Assembly: GCF_030733265.1 (NCBI RefSeq)
Contig: NZ_JASHJI010000001.1
Coordinates: 744,001-808,000, forward strand
Length of the DNA stretch: 64,000 bases
Source of the DNA: Roseibium sp. MMSF_3412
GTDB lineage: Bacteria > Pseudomonadota > Alphaproteobacteria > Rhizobiales > Stappiaceae
Reading direction: 5' to 3'
The translations under genes were made by a program, and so were the position numbers. How positions within the stretch are numbered: position 1 is the stretch's first letter; every line of letters begins with the position of its first letter. The notes beneath the pieces were generated by a model. The model did not search any database. It was not told the DNA's origin and worked only from the letters and a program-made list of their open reading frames with translations. Positions 8,062 through 16,621 of this stretch are shown here, piece by piece.

Positions 8062-9474
8062 ATGCCGACAAACAAGACCTTCGACCAGATCAATGTAGGC
8101 GATTCCGCGGAAATCGTGCGTGAATGCTCCAGCAATGATCTGCTGGTGTTCGCCCATGCCTCGGGAAACCACAACCCGATCCACCTGCCTGACACCGACT
8201 GGACCGGGGACGGGATTGTCGACAAACCCGTGGCACCTGCAATGTGGGTCGGCTGTCTCGCATCGGCGGTTCTCGGCAACATTCTGCCAGGGCCCGGTAC
8301 GGTTTACAGGTCGCAATCATTCCGCTTCCTGGAAGGTGCCGCTGTCGGCGATCAACTGCACGTAAAGGTAACGGCAAAGGAAAAGCATCCGGACAAGACA
8401 ATAGTCTTCGACCTGACAGTCACCCGCGGTGACGGTGTCCGGCTGGTGGAAGGCGTTGCCGAGGTCAGGGCTCCGAGCGAAACGATCGAGTTCGACGCAA
8501 GCAATATCCCCGCCCTGCTCGTCCAGCGGCATCGGCACTTCAACAAAATGATCGAACTTGCGAAGTCACTTCCGGCTCTGCCGACCGCCGTCGCGGCACC
8601 GGATGACCCAAATTCGCTCGACGGAGCGTTGATGGCGGCGCGCGAAGGACTGATCCACCCGATCCTGATCGGAGCGAAAGACAGGATCGAAGCCGCGGCC
8701 AGGGAACTTGGCGAGGACATCAGCGCCTACGAGCTGATCGACATCGAAGACGAAATGGAGGCTGCGGGCCGCGCGGTTGCCCTGGTGCATGAAGGCAAGG
8801 TCAAGGCAGTGATGAAGGGCCACCTTCACACGGACCACCTGCTCCATCACGTCGTGAAGCGCGATGGCGGCCTTCGCACGAAACGGCGGATCAGCCACGT
8901 GTTCGCGATGGACATACCGGGCCGAAAAACGCCGGTTCTGATCTCCGACGCCGCAATCAACATCACGCCGGACCTCAACACCAAGGTGGACATAACACAA
9001 AACGCGATCGACGCGGCGCTCTCGATCGGTCTTGAAACCCCGCGCGTCGGTATCTTGTCAGCCATTGAGACGGTCAATCCCGCCATCCCTTCCAGCCTGG
9101 ATGCGGCCGTGCTTTCGAAAATGGCCGAGCGGGGCCAGATTACGGGCGCGATCGTGGATGGTCCGCTGGCCATGGACAATGCCATCGATGTGCAGGCAGC
9201 CAGGACGAAGGGCATCACATCGCTCGTCGCCGGCCACGCCGAGGTTCTGATCGTGCCGAACCTTGAAGCCGGAAACATGCTGGCGAAGGAGTTGACATTC
9301 ATCGCGCATGCGGAAGCTGCCGGATTGGTGATCGGCGCCAAGGTTCCGGTCATGCTGACCAGCCGCGCCGATGACGGACGTGCGCGTCTGGCATCCTGCG
9401 CGCTGGCAATGCTCTACATGCACTGGCAGACGACCGGCAGCCCTGCCGGAATCCTCGACCGTGAGGCCAACTGA
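8062..9474 (+). CDS. MaoC-like hydratase / phosphate acyltransferase fusion protein
   Basis: The protein has 470 residues from the ATG at 8062; an in-frame GTG four codons upstream is less likely. Residues about 1-140 are a MaoC-type hot-dog domain (FAHASGNHNPIHLP contains the hydratase Asp/Asn-His pattern). Residues about 160-470 are a phosphate acetyl/butyryltransferase domain with the family segment SDAAINITPDLNTKVDITQN. The transferase would interconvert acyl-CoA and acyl phosphate; the MaoC part suggests enoyl-CoA handling or acyl-chain binding. It ends two bases before acetate kinase, so the pair probably converts acyl-CoA to a free acid with ATP gain, or the reverse. Such fusions are annotated in many alphaproteobacteria, but the coupled chemistry is not something I can assign. 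Confidence 0.87.
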   Translation: MPTNKTFDQINVGDSAEIVRECSSNDLLVFAHASGNHNPIHLPDTDWTGDGIVDKPVAPAMWVGCLASAVLGNILPGPGTVYRSQSFRFLEGAAVGDQLHVKVTAKEKHPDKTIVFDLTVTRGDGVRLVEGVAEVRAPSETIEFDASNIPALLVQRHRHFNKMIELAKSLPALPTAVAAPDDPNSLDGALMAAREGLIHPILIGAKDRIEAAARELGEDISAYELIDIEDEMEAAGRAVALVHEGKVKAVMKGHLHTDHLLHHVVKRDGGLRTKRRISHVFAMDIPGRKTPVLISDAAINITPDLNTKVDITQNAIDAALSIGLETPRVGILSAIETVNPAIPSSLDAAVLSKMAERGQITGAIVDGPLAMDNAIDVQAARTKGITSLVAGHAEVLIVPNLEAGNMLAKELTFIAHAEAAGLVIGAKVPVMLTSRADDGRARLASCALAMLYMHWQTTGSPAGILDREAN

Positions 9475-9476
9475 AC

Positions 9477-10640
9477 ATGGCTCCGGTCATTCTCGTCCTG
9501 AATTCCGGGTCATCATCGATCAAGTTCAACCTCTACTGCGGAACGCGAACAGAACTGTCCGGCCAGGTATCCGGACTTGGCGCTTCCCCGCATCTCAGCC
9601 TCAAGTCACATGTCGCGGCACTGACGATCGACCGTGATCTTGGCGCGGACGCCGGCCGCAGCCATCGCGACGCGCTCAATGCCCTGCTGCCGCTCCTGGA
9701 GGCGGCAATGAATGACCGCCCCGTCGATGCCGTCGGTCACAGGGTCGTTCACGGGGGGACGAACTATACCAAGCCGGTGCGCATCGATGCACAGATACTG
9801 GACCAGCTCAAAATGCTTGAGCCTCTGGCTCCCTTGCATCAGCCGCACAATATCGCCGGCATTCTTGCCGCGCAGGACGCGTTTCCGGAGGCTGTTCAGA
9901 CGGCCTGTTTCGACACCGCGTTCCACCGGAAACATCCTTTTGTCAACGACACATTCGCGCTGCCGCGTTCCTACTATGACGAGGGTGTGCGGCGTTATGG
10001 TTTCCACGGGCTCTCCTACGAATATATCTGCGACTACCTGCACAAATCGGACACAGATGTTGATCGCGGCAAGGTCATTGTTGCCCATCTTGGCAACGGC
10101 GCTTCCATGTGCGCCATCCGGAACGGCCAGAGCGTCGGCTCCACCATGGGCTTCACCGCGCTTGACGGGCTGCCCATGGGAACGCGCTGCGGCCAGCTGG
10201 ATCCGGGCGTCGTGCTTTATCTCCTGACGACCAAGGGAATGTCGCCGGACGAGGTTTCGGATCTGCTTTACACGAATTCAGGCCTGAAGGGGCTGTCCGG
10301 CATCAGTCAGGATATGCGCACGCTCTCGCAGAGCAGCGAGCCACGCGCCAAAGAGGCAATCGACTATTTCGTGTTCCGCATCAGGCGGGAACTCGGCGCG
10401 ATGGCGGCGGTCCTGAGCGGCCTCGATACGCTCGTCTTTACTGGCGGCATCGGCGAAAACGCGGCGAACATCCGCTCACGCGTCTGCATGGATCAGGACT
10501 GGCTCGGAATGTCGATCGATGAAGAAAAAAACAGTGAAAACCAGATCGATATCAGCGCTGAAGGCTCGCGCATCAAGGTGCTCGTCATCCCGACAAATGA
10601 GGAAGAGATGATCCGCAGGCATACCGAGGCCCTGATGTAA
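9477..10640 (+). CDS. ackA: Acetate kinase
   Basis: The 387-residue ASKHA-fold kinase shows the N-terminal NSGSSSIKFNLY, the mid-chain HGLSYEYI and GNGASMCAIRNGQSVGSTMG, and the C-terminal FTGGIGENAANIR motifs. It converts acetate (or a related short acid) and ATP to the acyl phosphate. It is two bases downstream of the MaoC-Pta fusion, forming a Pta-AckA-type pathway. Substrate could extend to propionate or butyrate, because the partner's transferase domain is of the broad PTA/PTB type. No strong plus-strand terminator follows. Confidence 0.95.
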   Translation: MAPVILVLNSGSSSIKFNLYCGTRTELSGQVSGLGASPHLSLKSHVAALTIDRDLGADAGRSHRDALNALLPLLEAAMNDRPVDAVGHRVVHGGTNYTKPVRIDAQILDQLKMLEPLAPLHQPHNIAGILAAQDAFPEAVQTACFDTAFHRKHPFVNDTFALPRSYYDEGVRRYGFHGLSYEYICDYLHKSDTDVDRGKVIVAHLGNGASMCAIRNGQSVGSTMGFTALDGLPMGTRCGQLDPGVVLYLLTTKGMSPDEVSDLLYTNSGLKGLSGISQDMRTLSQSSEPRAKEAIDYFVFRIRRELGAMAAVLSGLDTLVFTGGIGENAANIRSRVCMDQDWLGMSIDEEKNSENQIDISAEGSRIKVLVIPTNEEEMIRRHTEALM

Positions 10641-10670
10641 AGGCAAAAGGCGCGCCCTCAGTCGCGCGCC
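10640..10670 (-). terminator. Possible terminator at the 3' end of the PhnD-like gene
   Basis: A 7-base GC stem (GGCGCGC at 10649-10655 with GCGCGCC at 10664-10670) encloses the stop of the minus-strand gene in its loop. On the minus strand it is followed by TTTTGCCTTT. The U-run is interrupted, so strength is uncertain. Confidence 0.45.
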
Positions 10671-11593
10671 AGAACCTTGGCAAATTCGTCTTCGTAGGTT
10701 CTCAATACGGGCCGGTAATCGGCGTGCACGACCGGCTCGAAGCCACCGGGCAGATCCGGTTCGATGGCGAGATAGGCGCCGGGTGCCTCGCGGCGCAGAT
10801 CCATCAGGCCGGCCCGAAGTCGGCGTTTGAGCGCGTCCGGCAGGCTCTTGGCAACCGCATGCGCCGAATAAGGGATGGGCGGTGACCGCCAGACGATCTC
10901 AAGATCGTTGAACCCCTTTGCGCCTGACACGTAATAGTCGTTCAAAGTTCCGGCGGTGAACCCGTTTTTGGCTTCGCCTGCCAGGCTCGACCACGCGAGC
11001 GCCGCCTGAACGCGCCCGTCCAGAATCGCCTTCAGGCCCTCAACTGGGTTCTGGACCTCAACCAATGTCTGAAAATGGGATCGCGCATTCACTCCGTCGG
11101 CGGCCAGATTGGCCAGTGGAACGCGATACGCAGCCACGGCATGCTTGTTGCCGACGGCAAGCCGCGTGCCCTTGAGATCCTCAAGCGATGTGTTCTGCGG
11201 CCCCCGTTTGCTGACCAGAATCGCATAGAAGCGCGCTGGAAAATCATCAGGACCGGCGGTCACCAACGGCTCAACGCAGCCGCAGATCCTGTGTGCTGCC
11301 GCGTAGGCGGACGGGGACAGGCGCACATAGTCGATTTTGCCCTCAACCAAGCTCTCGATCGCGTCTCCAAGCGTATCCAGCAAAAACAGGTCGACCGGCA
11401 GATCGACAATATCCTCCATGGCAAGACGGAAGGGTTCCACACGTTCGCGTGCGGTCTCGTCCGCAGCCACGACAACGCCGAGGCGAAGACGGTCGGGCAT
11501 CTGCTCGGAGGACGCTGCCTGTGCCGCGACAGTCCAGCCGGTCATGCAAAGAATCACCGCTACAATTTTCACAAACCTGGTCAGCAAGGCCAC
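10658..11593 (-). CDS. Periplasmic PhnD/TauA-like substrate-binding protein, orphan
   Basis: The protein has 311 residues with a signal peptide (IVAVILCMTGWTVAAQAAS). Its layout matches the phosphate/phosphite/phosphonate-binding family: RLGVVVAADETARERVEPF, KIDYVRLSPSAYAAAH, LKGTRLAVGNKHAVAAY and VQAALAWSSLAGEA. No ABC permease or ATPase accompanies it, so it is either an orphan binding protein or a sensor-type domain working with a distant partner. It faces ackA tail to tail and diverges from the HAD gene. Phosphonate binding is a family label; the ligand cannot be read from sequence. Confidence 0.75.
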   Translation of the reverse strand: MALLTRFVKIVAVILCMTGWTVAAQAASSEQMPDRLRLGVVVAADETARERVEPFRLAMEDIVDLPVDLFLLDTLGDAIESLVEGKIDYVRLSPSAYAAAHRICGCVEPLVTAGPDDFPARFYAILVSKRGPQNTSLEDLKGTRLAVGNKHAVAAYRVPLANLAADGVNARSHFQTLVEVQNPVEGLKAILDGRVQAALAWSSLAGEAKNGFTAGTLNDYYVSGAKGFNDLEIVWRSPPIPYSAHAVAKSLPDALKRRLRAGLMDLRREAPGAYLAIEPDLPGGFEPVVHADYRPVLRTYEDEFAKVLARD

Positions 11594-11676
11594 AGTCCTG
11601 TCATAAACCTTTGAGTAAGTTGCGAAAAATTTTCGATACGTTGGTACACTCAGACAGCATCAAATTGGATCTAATT

Positions 11677-12309
11677 ATGAACAATTCTATCACGACGGTT
11701 GTCTTCGATATAGGCAATGTGCTGATCGAATGGAATCCTGAACACCTTTATGAAAAACTCATCCCGGACGCGCACGAACGACGGCTGTTTCTGGAGACCG
11801 TCTGTACCGCCGAGTGGAACCTGCAGCAGGACCTTGGCCGAACATGGGAAGATGCTGTTCGGTCGCTGTCAGCCGAGTACCCGGACAAGCAGGAGCTGAT
11901 TGCCGCCTACTCGGAACGATGGCACGAGATGGTGCCGGGCGAAGTTCCCGGTGTCAAAAGCCTGCTGCTTGACCTGAAGTCGCGCGGCACGCCGCTTTAT
12001 GCCGTCACCAATTTCTCGTCCGAGAAGTTCGTGGAAGCCCAGGCGCGATTTCCGTTTCTCAAATCGAGTTTTCTCGACATTGTCGTGTCTGCGGAGGAAC
12101 GGCTGCTGAAGCCCGATCCGCAGATCTACCGCGTGCTGTTTGAACGCAATGACCTGGCCCCGGAGGCCTGTTTCTTTATCGACGATTCGGCTGCAAATGT
12201 TGACGCGGCCCGCAGTGTCGGCATGGCAGCGCACCATTTTCAGTCAGTTGATGCGCTCGAAGACGATCTCAAACGGCATGGCCTGCTCTTGCCCGGCAAC
12301 ACGGGCTGA
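11677..12309 (+). CDS. HAD-superfamily phosphatase (class IA, YihX-like)
   Basis: The protein has 210 residues from the ATG at 11677 (MNNSITTVVFDIGNVLIEWN). Longer upstream readings run into the divergent gene and were rejected. HAD motif I is FDIGNVL, with Asn in place of the usual second Asp (DxG rather than DxD), typical of the YihX/epoxide-hydrolase-N type subgroup. Motif II is VTNFSSEKF, motif III has KPDPQIY and motif IV is CFFIDDSAANVDAARSVG. The cap domain lies between motifs I and II. It may be a sugar-phosphate or alpha-glucose-1-phosphate-type phosphatase, but substrates in this family vary widely. Its end is eight bases from the convergent deacetylase stop. Confidence 0.85.
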   Translation: MNNSITTVVFDIGNVLIEWNPEHLYEKLIPDAHERRLFLETVCTAEWNLQQDLGRTWEDAVRSLSAEYPDKQELIAAYSERWHEMVPGEVPGVKSLLLDLKSRGTPLYAVTNFSSEKFVEAQARFPFLKSSFLDIVVSAEERLLKPDPQIYRVLFERNDLAPEACFFIDDSAANVDAARSVGMAAHHFQSVDALEDDLKRHGLLLPGNTG

Positions 12310-12317
12310 ATTCCGGC

Positions 12318-13346
12318 TCAGCCCGAAAAACCTTCCAGGACATTGACGCAATTCGTTCCGAGTTCTTCGACAGCGTAACCGCCTTCCAGGACGAACAGCG
12401 TTGGCAAACCCACCTTGGCAAGACGCTGGCCGAGAAGGTAAAAGTCGTTGCTCTTGAACCTGAAGCCGGCGATCGGGTCCTTCTCGAAACAATCCAGACC
12501 CAGCGAAACGATCATGGCGTCGGGTTTGTAGACCAGAAGCCACCGGCAGGCCTCTTCCAGTGCGGGAACATAGCTTTCCCAGTCCGTTCCGTGCGGAAGG
12601 GGCCAGTTTCGGGTGAAACCCGTTCCGGCGTGTTCCCCGGTTTCGTCGGCGAACCCGAGAAAATAGGGATACTCGACCTTGGGATCCGCGTGAATGGACA
12701 GGAACAAAACGTCGGGACGATCGTAGAAAAGAGCCTGCGTGCCGTTTCCGTGATGGTAGTCGACATCCAGGATGGCAATGCGGTTCATGCCGCCGTCGCG
12801 AAGATATTGCGCGGCAACGGCCGCGTTGTTGAAAAAACAGTAGCCGCCGAAGAAATCGAACCCGGCGTGGTGCCCGGGCGGACGGCACAGGGCAAACGCC
12901 GACGGTTCGCCATCAAGAACAAGCTTCGCCGCAGTCAATGCCGTATCTGCCGAAGCGCGCGCTGCCGCAAAGGTATGCTCGCCCAGTGGCGTTCCTGCAT
13001 CCATCGAATAGCGGCCAAGCAGTCCGTCGATATGGTCTATCTCGACATCCTGGCGCAGGCTTCGAATGGGCCAGACGAAAGGAAAGGCTTCCTTTGTGCG
13101 TCCCGCCTCCGTCCACTTGCCCCAGAAATTCTCAAGGAACGAAACATAGTGCGGGGCGTGCACCCGGTGGAGACAACGCATCGCAAAACTGTCAGGTGCG
13201 ATGATTTCACCGGGATTGCGCGCTTTCACGGCCTTGATAACGAACTCGGCGCGCGACGGTATCTCGACCGCGGGTTTCAATTCGCCGTCGGAAATTTCCT
13301 GACGCGGCGCATGGGCAAGCTGAAGGTCAGAAAAAACCGTCTTCAT
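12318..13346 (-). CDS. Acetylpolyamine amidohydrolase-like class II deacetylase
   Basis: The 342-residue protein of the histone-deacetylase fold closely follows, from memory, the Mycoplana acetylpolyamine amidohydrolase in length and order. Visible are the His-His pair in CRPPGHHAGFDFFGGYCF, the zinc ligands in LDVDYHHGNGT and SLGLDCFEKDP, and the catalytic Tyr in LEGGYAVEELG. Glu17, near the N-terminus, aligns with an acidic residue associated with polyamine selection in the Mycoplana enzyme. It should hydrolyse N-acetylated polyamines or similar amides in the cytoplasm. It is the last gene of a minus-strand run behind galM and phosphomannomutase, with 67 bases between. Confidence 0.85.
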   Translation of the reverse strand: MKTVFSDLQLAHAPRQEISDGELKPAVEIPSRAEFVIKAVKARNPGEIIAPDSFAMRCLHRVHAPHYVSFLENFWGKWTEAGRTKEAFPFVWPIRSLRQDVEIDHIDGLLGRYSMDAGTPLGEHTFAAARASADTALTAAKLVLDGEPSAFALCRPPGHHAGFDFFGGYCFFNNAAVAAQYLRDGGMNRIAILDVDYHHGNGTQALFYDRPDVLFLSIHADPKVEYPYFLGFADETGEHAGTGFTRNWPLPHGTDWESYVPALEEACRWLLVYKPDAMIVSLGLDCFEKDPIAGFRFKSNDFYLLGQRLAKVGLPTLFVLEGGYAVEELGTNCVNVLEGFSG

Positions 13347-13413
13347 GTTCTGTCCCTTCTGCTGCCATTGTTCCGGTCTGTCACTGCCTCAGGCAGTTTC
13401 AATGTAACCGATC

Positions 13414-14412
13414 TCAGGAAAAACGGAATTCCGTTACGTGTGTGTATGTCTCGGACGGATGCAGCAGCACAGGCGTAAAGTTTTCCCGGTTGATGCTGTC
13501 CGGCCACCTTTGCGTCTCAAGGCACAGTCCGGCATATGGCCCGTAGGATTTGCCCCCGAGCCCGGGAACGGGAATATCGAGCCACGGTGCATCAAAGAGG
13601 TGCACACCCGGTTCGGTGGTCCACACTTCCATGCGGCGGTCACCGTGCGGATCTTCCAGCGCAGCAGCGAATTCCACATTTTGCCGCGGCTCTGCGGAGA
13701 GGCAGAAAGTGTTGTCGAAAACAACACCGTCCTCACCGGATCTGCGTTTCAACCTGCGGCCATCGCGAAAATCATAAGGGGTCCACTCCACCCTTCGGAT
13801 TTCACCCGTGGGGATCAGCGTGTCGTCGGCCGGAAGGTAGCTCTCCGCAGCTATTTCGAGCGTGTGATCCAGAATGTCAGGCCCGCCGCCCAGATTGAAA
13901 TAGCTGTGCTGGGTCAAGTTGACGGGCGTGGTCTTGTCGGTCGTTGCCGTGATCTTCACGCGCAAGGCTCCCGCACCGGTCAGCGTATAGCGTACCAGGG
14001 CTTCAACACGCCCGGGATAGCCCATCTCCCCGTCTTCGGAAACCAGCTTCAGGAGCACGCTTGCCTTGTCGCTTTGTTCAAGCTGCCAGTTTCGATTGGA
14101 AAAGCCCCCGGCCCCGCCGTGAAGGTGATGTCGCTCATCGTCGTTGCGGTCAAGCTGATATGCCACCCCATCAATCGACATCCTGCCTTCAGCGATCCGA
14201 TTGGCGCACCGCCCGGCGATCGCCCCGAAATAGGGCGAGTGGTCAAGATAGCTTTGAAGATCTTCAAACCCGAGCACGACGGACTGGCCATCAACCTTCA
14301 AATCGCGGATGATCGCGCCGAAGGTCAGGACGGAGGCCTCGAGTTGTCCCTTTTTCAAGGTGACTTCCCGAACGGGTGAACCGTCCGGCAACGTGCCGAA
14401 TTCACTGATCAT
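13414..14412 (-). CDS. galM: Aldose 1-epimerase (galactose mutarotase)
   Basis: The protein has 332 residues from the ATG at 14412, which has GGGAGAATGC upstream; an in-frame start 19 codons earlier was rejected. It has the GalM signature: the substrate-binding Arg in GRCANRI, catalytic His residues in DERHHLHGG and NLTQHSYFNL, and the catalytic Glu in YAGLCLETQRWPD. It interconverts alpha and beta anomers of aldoses. It follows the phosphomannomutase gene by 65 bases on the same strand and precedes the deacetylase, so a sugar-related operon is likely. Confidence 0.93.
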   Translation of the reverse strand: MISEFGTLPDGSPVREVTLKKGQLEASVLTFGAIIRDLKVDGQSVVLGFEDLQSYLDHSPYFGAIAGRCANRIAEGRMSIDGVAYQLDRNDDERHHLHGGAGGFSNRNWQLEQSDKASVLLKLVSEDGEMGYPGRVEALVRYTLTGAGALRVKITATTDKTTPVNLTQHSYFNLGGGPDILDHTLEIAAESYLPADDTLIPTGEIRRVEWTPYDFRDGRRLKRRSGEDGVVFDNTFCLSAEPRQNVEFAAALEDPHGDRRMEVWTTEPGVHLFDAPWLDIPVPGLGGKSYGPYAGLCLETQRWPDSINRENFTPVLLHPSETYTHVTEFRFS

Positions 14413-14477
14413 GCATTCTCCCGGAAAACCCGCCTGCGCAGCCGCAAAGTGACCTCCGCCACCGCACAAAGCAAGTG

Positions 14478-15977
14478 CTAAATGGTCTGGTTATATGCAC
14501 CGACCTCATCGTTCTCGCGCAGGATGCCGTCCACTGCCTTGAACATTTCATGAAGGCGTTCTTCAGAGACCGGGCTCTCCACCACGACAACCAGTTCCGG
14601 CTTGTTGGAAGATGCCCGCACCAGGCCCCAGGTTCCGTCATCGCTCACAACCCTGACGCCGTTCACGGTGATCAGGTCCGTGATCGCCCGGCCGGCAACG
14701 GTCTCGCCGTTTTCCTTCATCTGCTTGAAGCGTGAAATGACGCGGTCGACGACATCATATTTGACCTCGTCCGCGCATTTCGGCGACATTGTGGGCGAAC
14801 CCCAGGTCTTGGGAAGATCCCGGCGCAGGTCCGCCATGGTCTTTCCCGGGTTCCTGTCGAGCATGTCCAGGATCGCAATTGCCGATACCAGGCCATCGTC
14901 ATAACCGCGGCCGATCGGTGCATTGAAGAAGTAGTGACCCGATTTTTCAAACCCGACGATCGCGTCCAGTTCATTGACGCGGCGCTTGATATAGGAATGT
15001 CCCGTCTTGAAGTAATCCGTCTTTGCACCGTTCGCCTGCAAGACGGGATCGGTGTTGAAGAGACCTGTTGACTTCACGTCTACCACGAACTGGCAACCGG
15101 GATGAAGAGCAGAGATGTCCCGCGCCAGCATGACACCCACCTTGTCGGCGAAAATCTCTTCGCCCTCGTTGTCGACAACCCCGCACCGGTCGCCGTCGCC
15201 ATCAAATCCGAGGCCCACTTCCGCACCGACTTCCAGCACCTTGTCGCGCAAGGCATGCAGCATCTGCATGTCCTCGGGATTGGGGTTGTAGCGCGGGAAG
15301 GTGTGGTCGAGCTCGGCGTCAAGAGGGATCACCTCCGCGCCGAGCGTCTCCAGGATCTTCGGAGCAAAGGCGCCAGCCGTACCATTTCCGCAGGCCGCAA
15401 CAACCTTGATCGGGCGCTTGAGTTTCGGCCGGTCCGTCAGGTCCCTGGCATAGGTGTCGGCAAATCCGTCGACAAAGCGGTAGCTGCCGCCCCCCTTCAG
15501 GTCGAAAGCCGCCTCCAGAACGATTTCCTTCAGGCGTCCCATTTCTTCAGGACCGAATGTCATCGGCCGGTCGATGCCCATCTTGACGCCTGTCCAGCCA
15601 TTGTCGTTATGGGAAGCGGTGATCATGGCGACCGCAGGCAGATCCAGCGCGAACTGGCCGAAATAGGCCATCGGCGACAGTGCCAGACCGATATCATGCA
15701 CATTGACGCCGGCCGCCAGCAGACCGTTGATGACCGCCATCTTGATCGATGCGGAATAGCCCCGGAAATCGTGACCGACAACAATATCCGGGCGCACGCC
15801 CCGTTCGTGGATGAGCGTGCCGATGCCCATGCCGAGGGCCTGCATGCCCATGAGGTTGATTTCTTCTTCAAACAGCCAGCGCGCGTCGTACTCGCGAAAG
15901 CCCGTCGGCTTCACCATCGGAAGGCTTTCATACTCAAGCGTGTTCGGCGTCAGGCTCGGGAGCGGCTTGGGAAACAT
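14478..15977 (-). CDS. Phosphomannomutase / phosphoglucomutase
   Basis: The 499-residue alpha-D-phosphohexomutase has the phosphoserine loop ITASHNDNGWTGVKMG at about residue 123, the metal loop FDGDGDRCGVVD at about 257, the sugar-binding loop FEKSGHYFFNAPIG at about 340, and a C-terminal phosphate-binding loop LVRASSNKPELVVVVES. The loop reads NDNG, as in rhizobial enzymes of exopolysaccharide and LPS precursor synthesis (ExoC/NoeK type). It supplies mannose-1-phosphate or glucose-1-phosphate. The start has GAGGAAAAG directly upstream. It lies between a retropepsin-like gene and galM on the same strand. Confidence 0.93.
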   Translation of the reverse strand: MFPKPLPSLTPNTLEYESLPMVKPTGFREYDARWLFEEEINLMGMQALGMGIGTLIHERGVRPDIVVGHDFRGYSASIKMAVINGLLAAGVNVHDIGLALSPMAYFGQFALDLPAVAMITASHNDNGWTGVKMGIDRPMTFGPEEMGRLKEIVLEAAFDLKGGGSYRFVDGFADTYARDLTDRPKLKRPIKVVAACGNGTAGAFAPKILETLGAEVIPLDAELDHTFPRYNPNPEDMQMLHALRDKVLEVGAEVGLGFDGDGDRCGVVDNEGEEIFADKVGVMLARDISALHPGCQFVVDVKSTGLFNTDPVLQANGAKTDYFKTGHSYIKRRVNELDAIVGFEKSGHYFFNAPIGRGYDDGLVSAIAILDMLDRNPGKTMADLRRDLPKTWGSPTMSPKCADEVKYDVVDRVISRFKQMKENGETVAGRAITDLITVNGVRVVSDDGTWGLVRASSNKPELVVVVESPVSEERLHEMFKAVDGILRENDEVGAYNQTI

Positions 15978-16039
15978 CTTTTCCTCGCATAGCTTTGAGG
16001 GGAATATTCAGGACCTGCAGGCGGGTTTTCCGGTCGGAC

Positions 16040-16552
16040 TTACTGGACAAGCACGAGTGTACCACTTGAGATGTCGAACCGCTTCAACTGGCCGAGTGCG
16101 GACATGCCCAGCAGCGGCGTACCCAGACTATCGTCTTTCAGCACGATTGCATCAACATTCCTGAAGCGGATTGCACCTATCTTGATCTTGTCAATCACGG
16201 CCCTTGCGCCGTAGACGGTTCCGTTCGCCGTGCCGATCGGATGCTTGTAGTCGGACGCCGACAGGAATATCCCGATGTCGCTGGCGACAGAAGCAGGCAA
16301 GGCGGTCAGGGTCGCACCGGTATCGACAAGCATGTCGATCCCGCGACCGTTCAGATAGGCGTCGGCGACATAGTGCCCCCGGCGGTCCACGGATATCCGG
16401 TGCCGTCTGGGACCGGTGCTGTCTTCTTCGATTTCGCGCTCCCGTTCGGCGCGCTCTGTTCGATCGGAAGCCCCCAACCGCGCTTCAACGAGGCTCGGCA
16501 CGACTGGTGCAAGGCCGACAAGCAGCAGCAGAATGATGAGGTATCGAAGCAT
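16040..16552 (-). CDS. Membrane-anchored retropepsin-like aspartic protease (TIGR02281-type)
   Basis: The protein has 170 residues: an N-terminal hydrophobic anchor (YLIILLLLVGLAPVVPSLV), a charged linker rich in Arg/Glu (about 25-50), then a single retropepsin-like domain. The active-site motif is DMLVDTGATLTALP at about residues 74-87, and the closing strand is GTPLLGMSALGQL. Such proteins carry one Asp and must act as dimers. The family is a periplasm-facing clan AA protease of unknown target in alphaproteobacteria. It sits 62 bases ahead of the phosphomannomutase gene. Confidence 0.85.
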   Translation of the reverse strand: MLRYLIILLLLVGLAPVVPSLVEARLGASDRTERAEREREIEEDSTGPRRHRISVDRRGHYVADAYLNGRGIDMLVDTGATLTALPASVASDIGIFLSASDYKHPIGTANGTVYGARAVIDKIKIGAIRFRNVDAIVLKDDSLGTPLLGMSALGQLKRFDISSGTLVLVQ

Positions 16553-16621
16553 AAGGCAGCCCGGATCGTTCCAACGGATTACCGGGTTACCACAGTTTCC
16601 TTAGCGGCTTGTAAAGCCAAT

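Noticed and set aside
12302..12325. Hairpin CGGGCTGA/TCAGCCCG between the HAD and deacetylase genes
   Set aside because: The stem is perfect, but no T-run follows on either strand and it overlaps both stop codons, so I do not call it a terminator.
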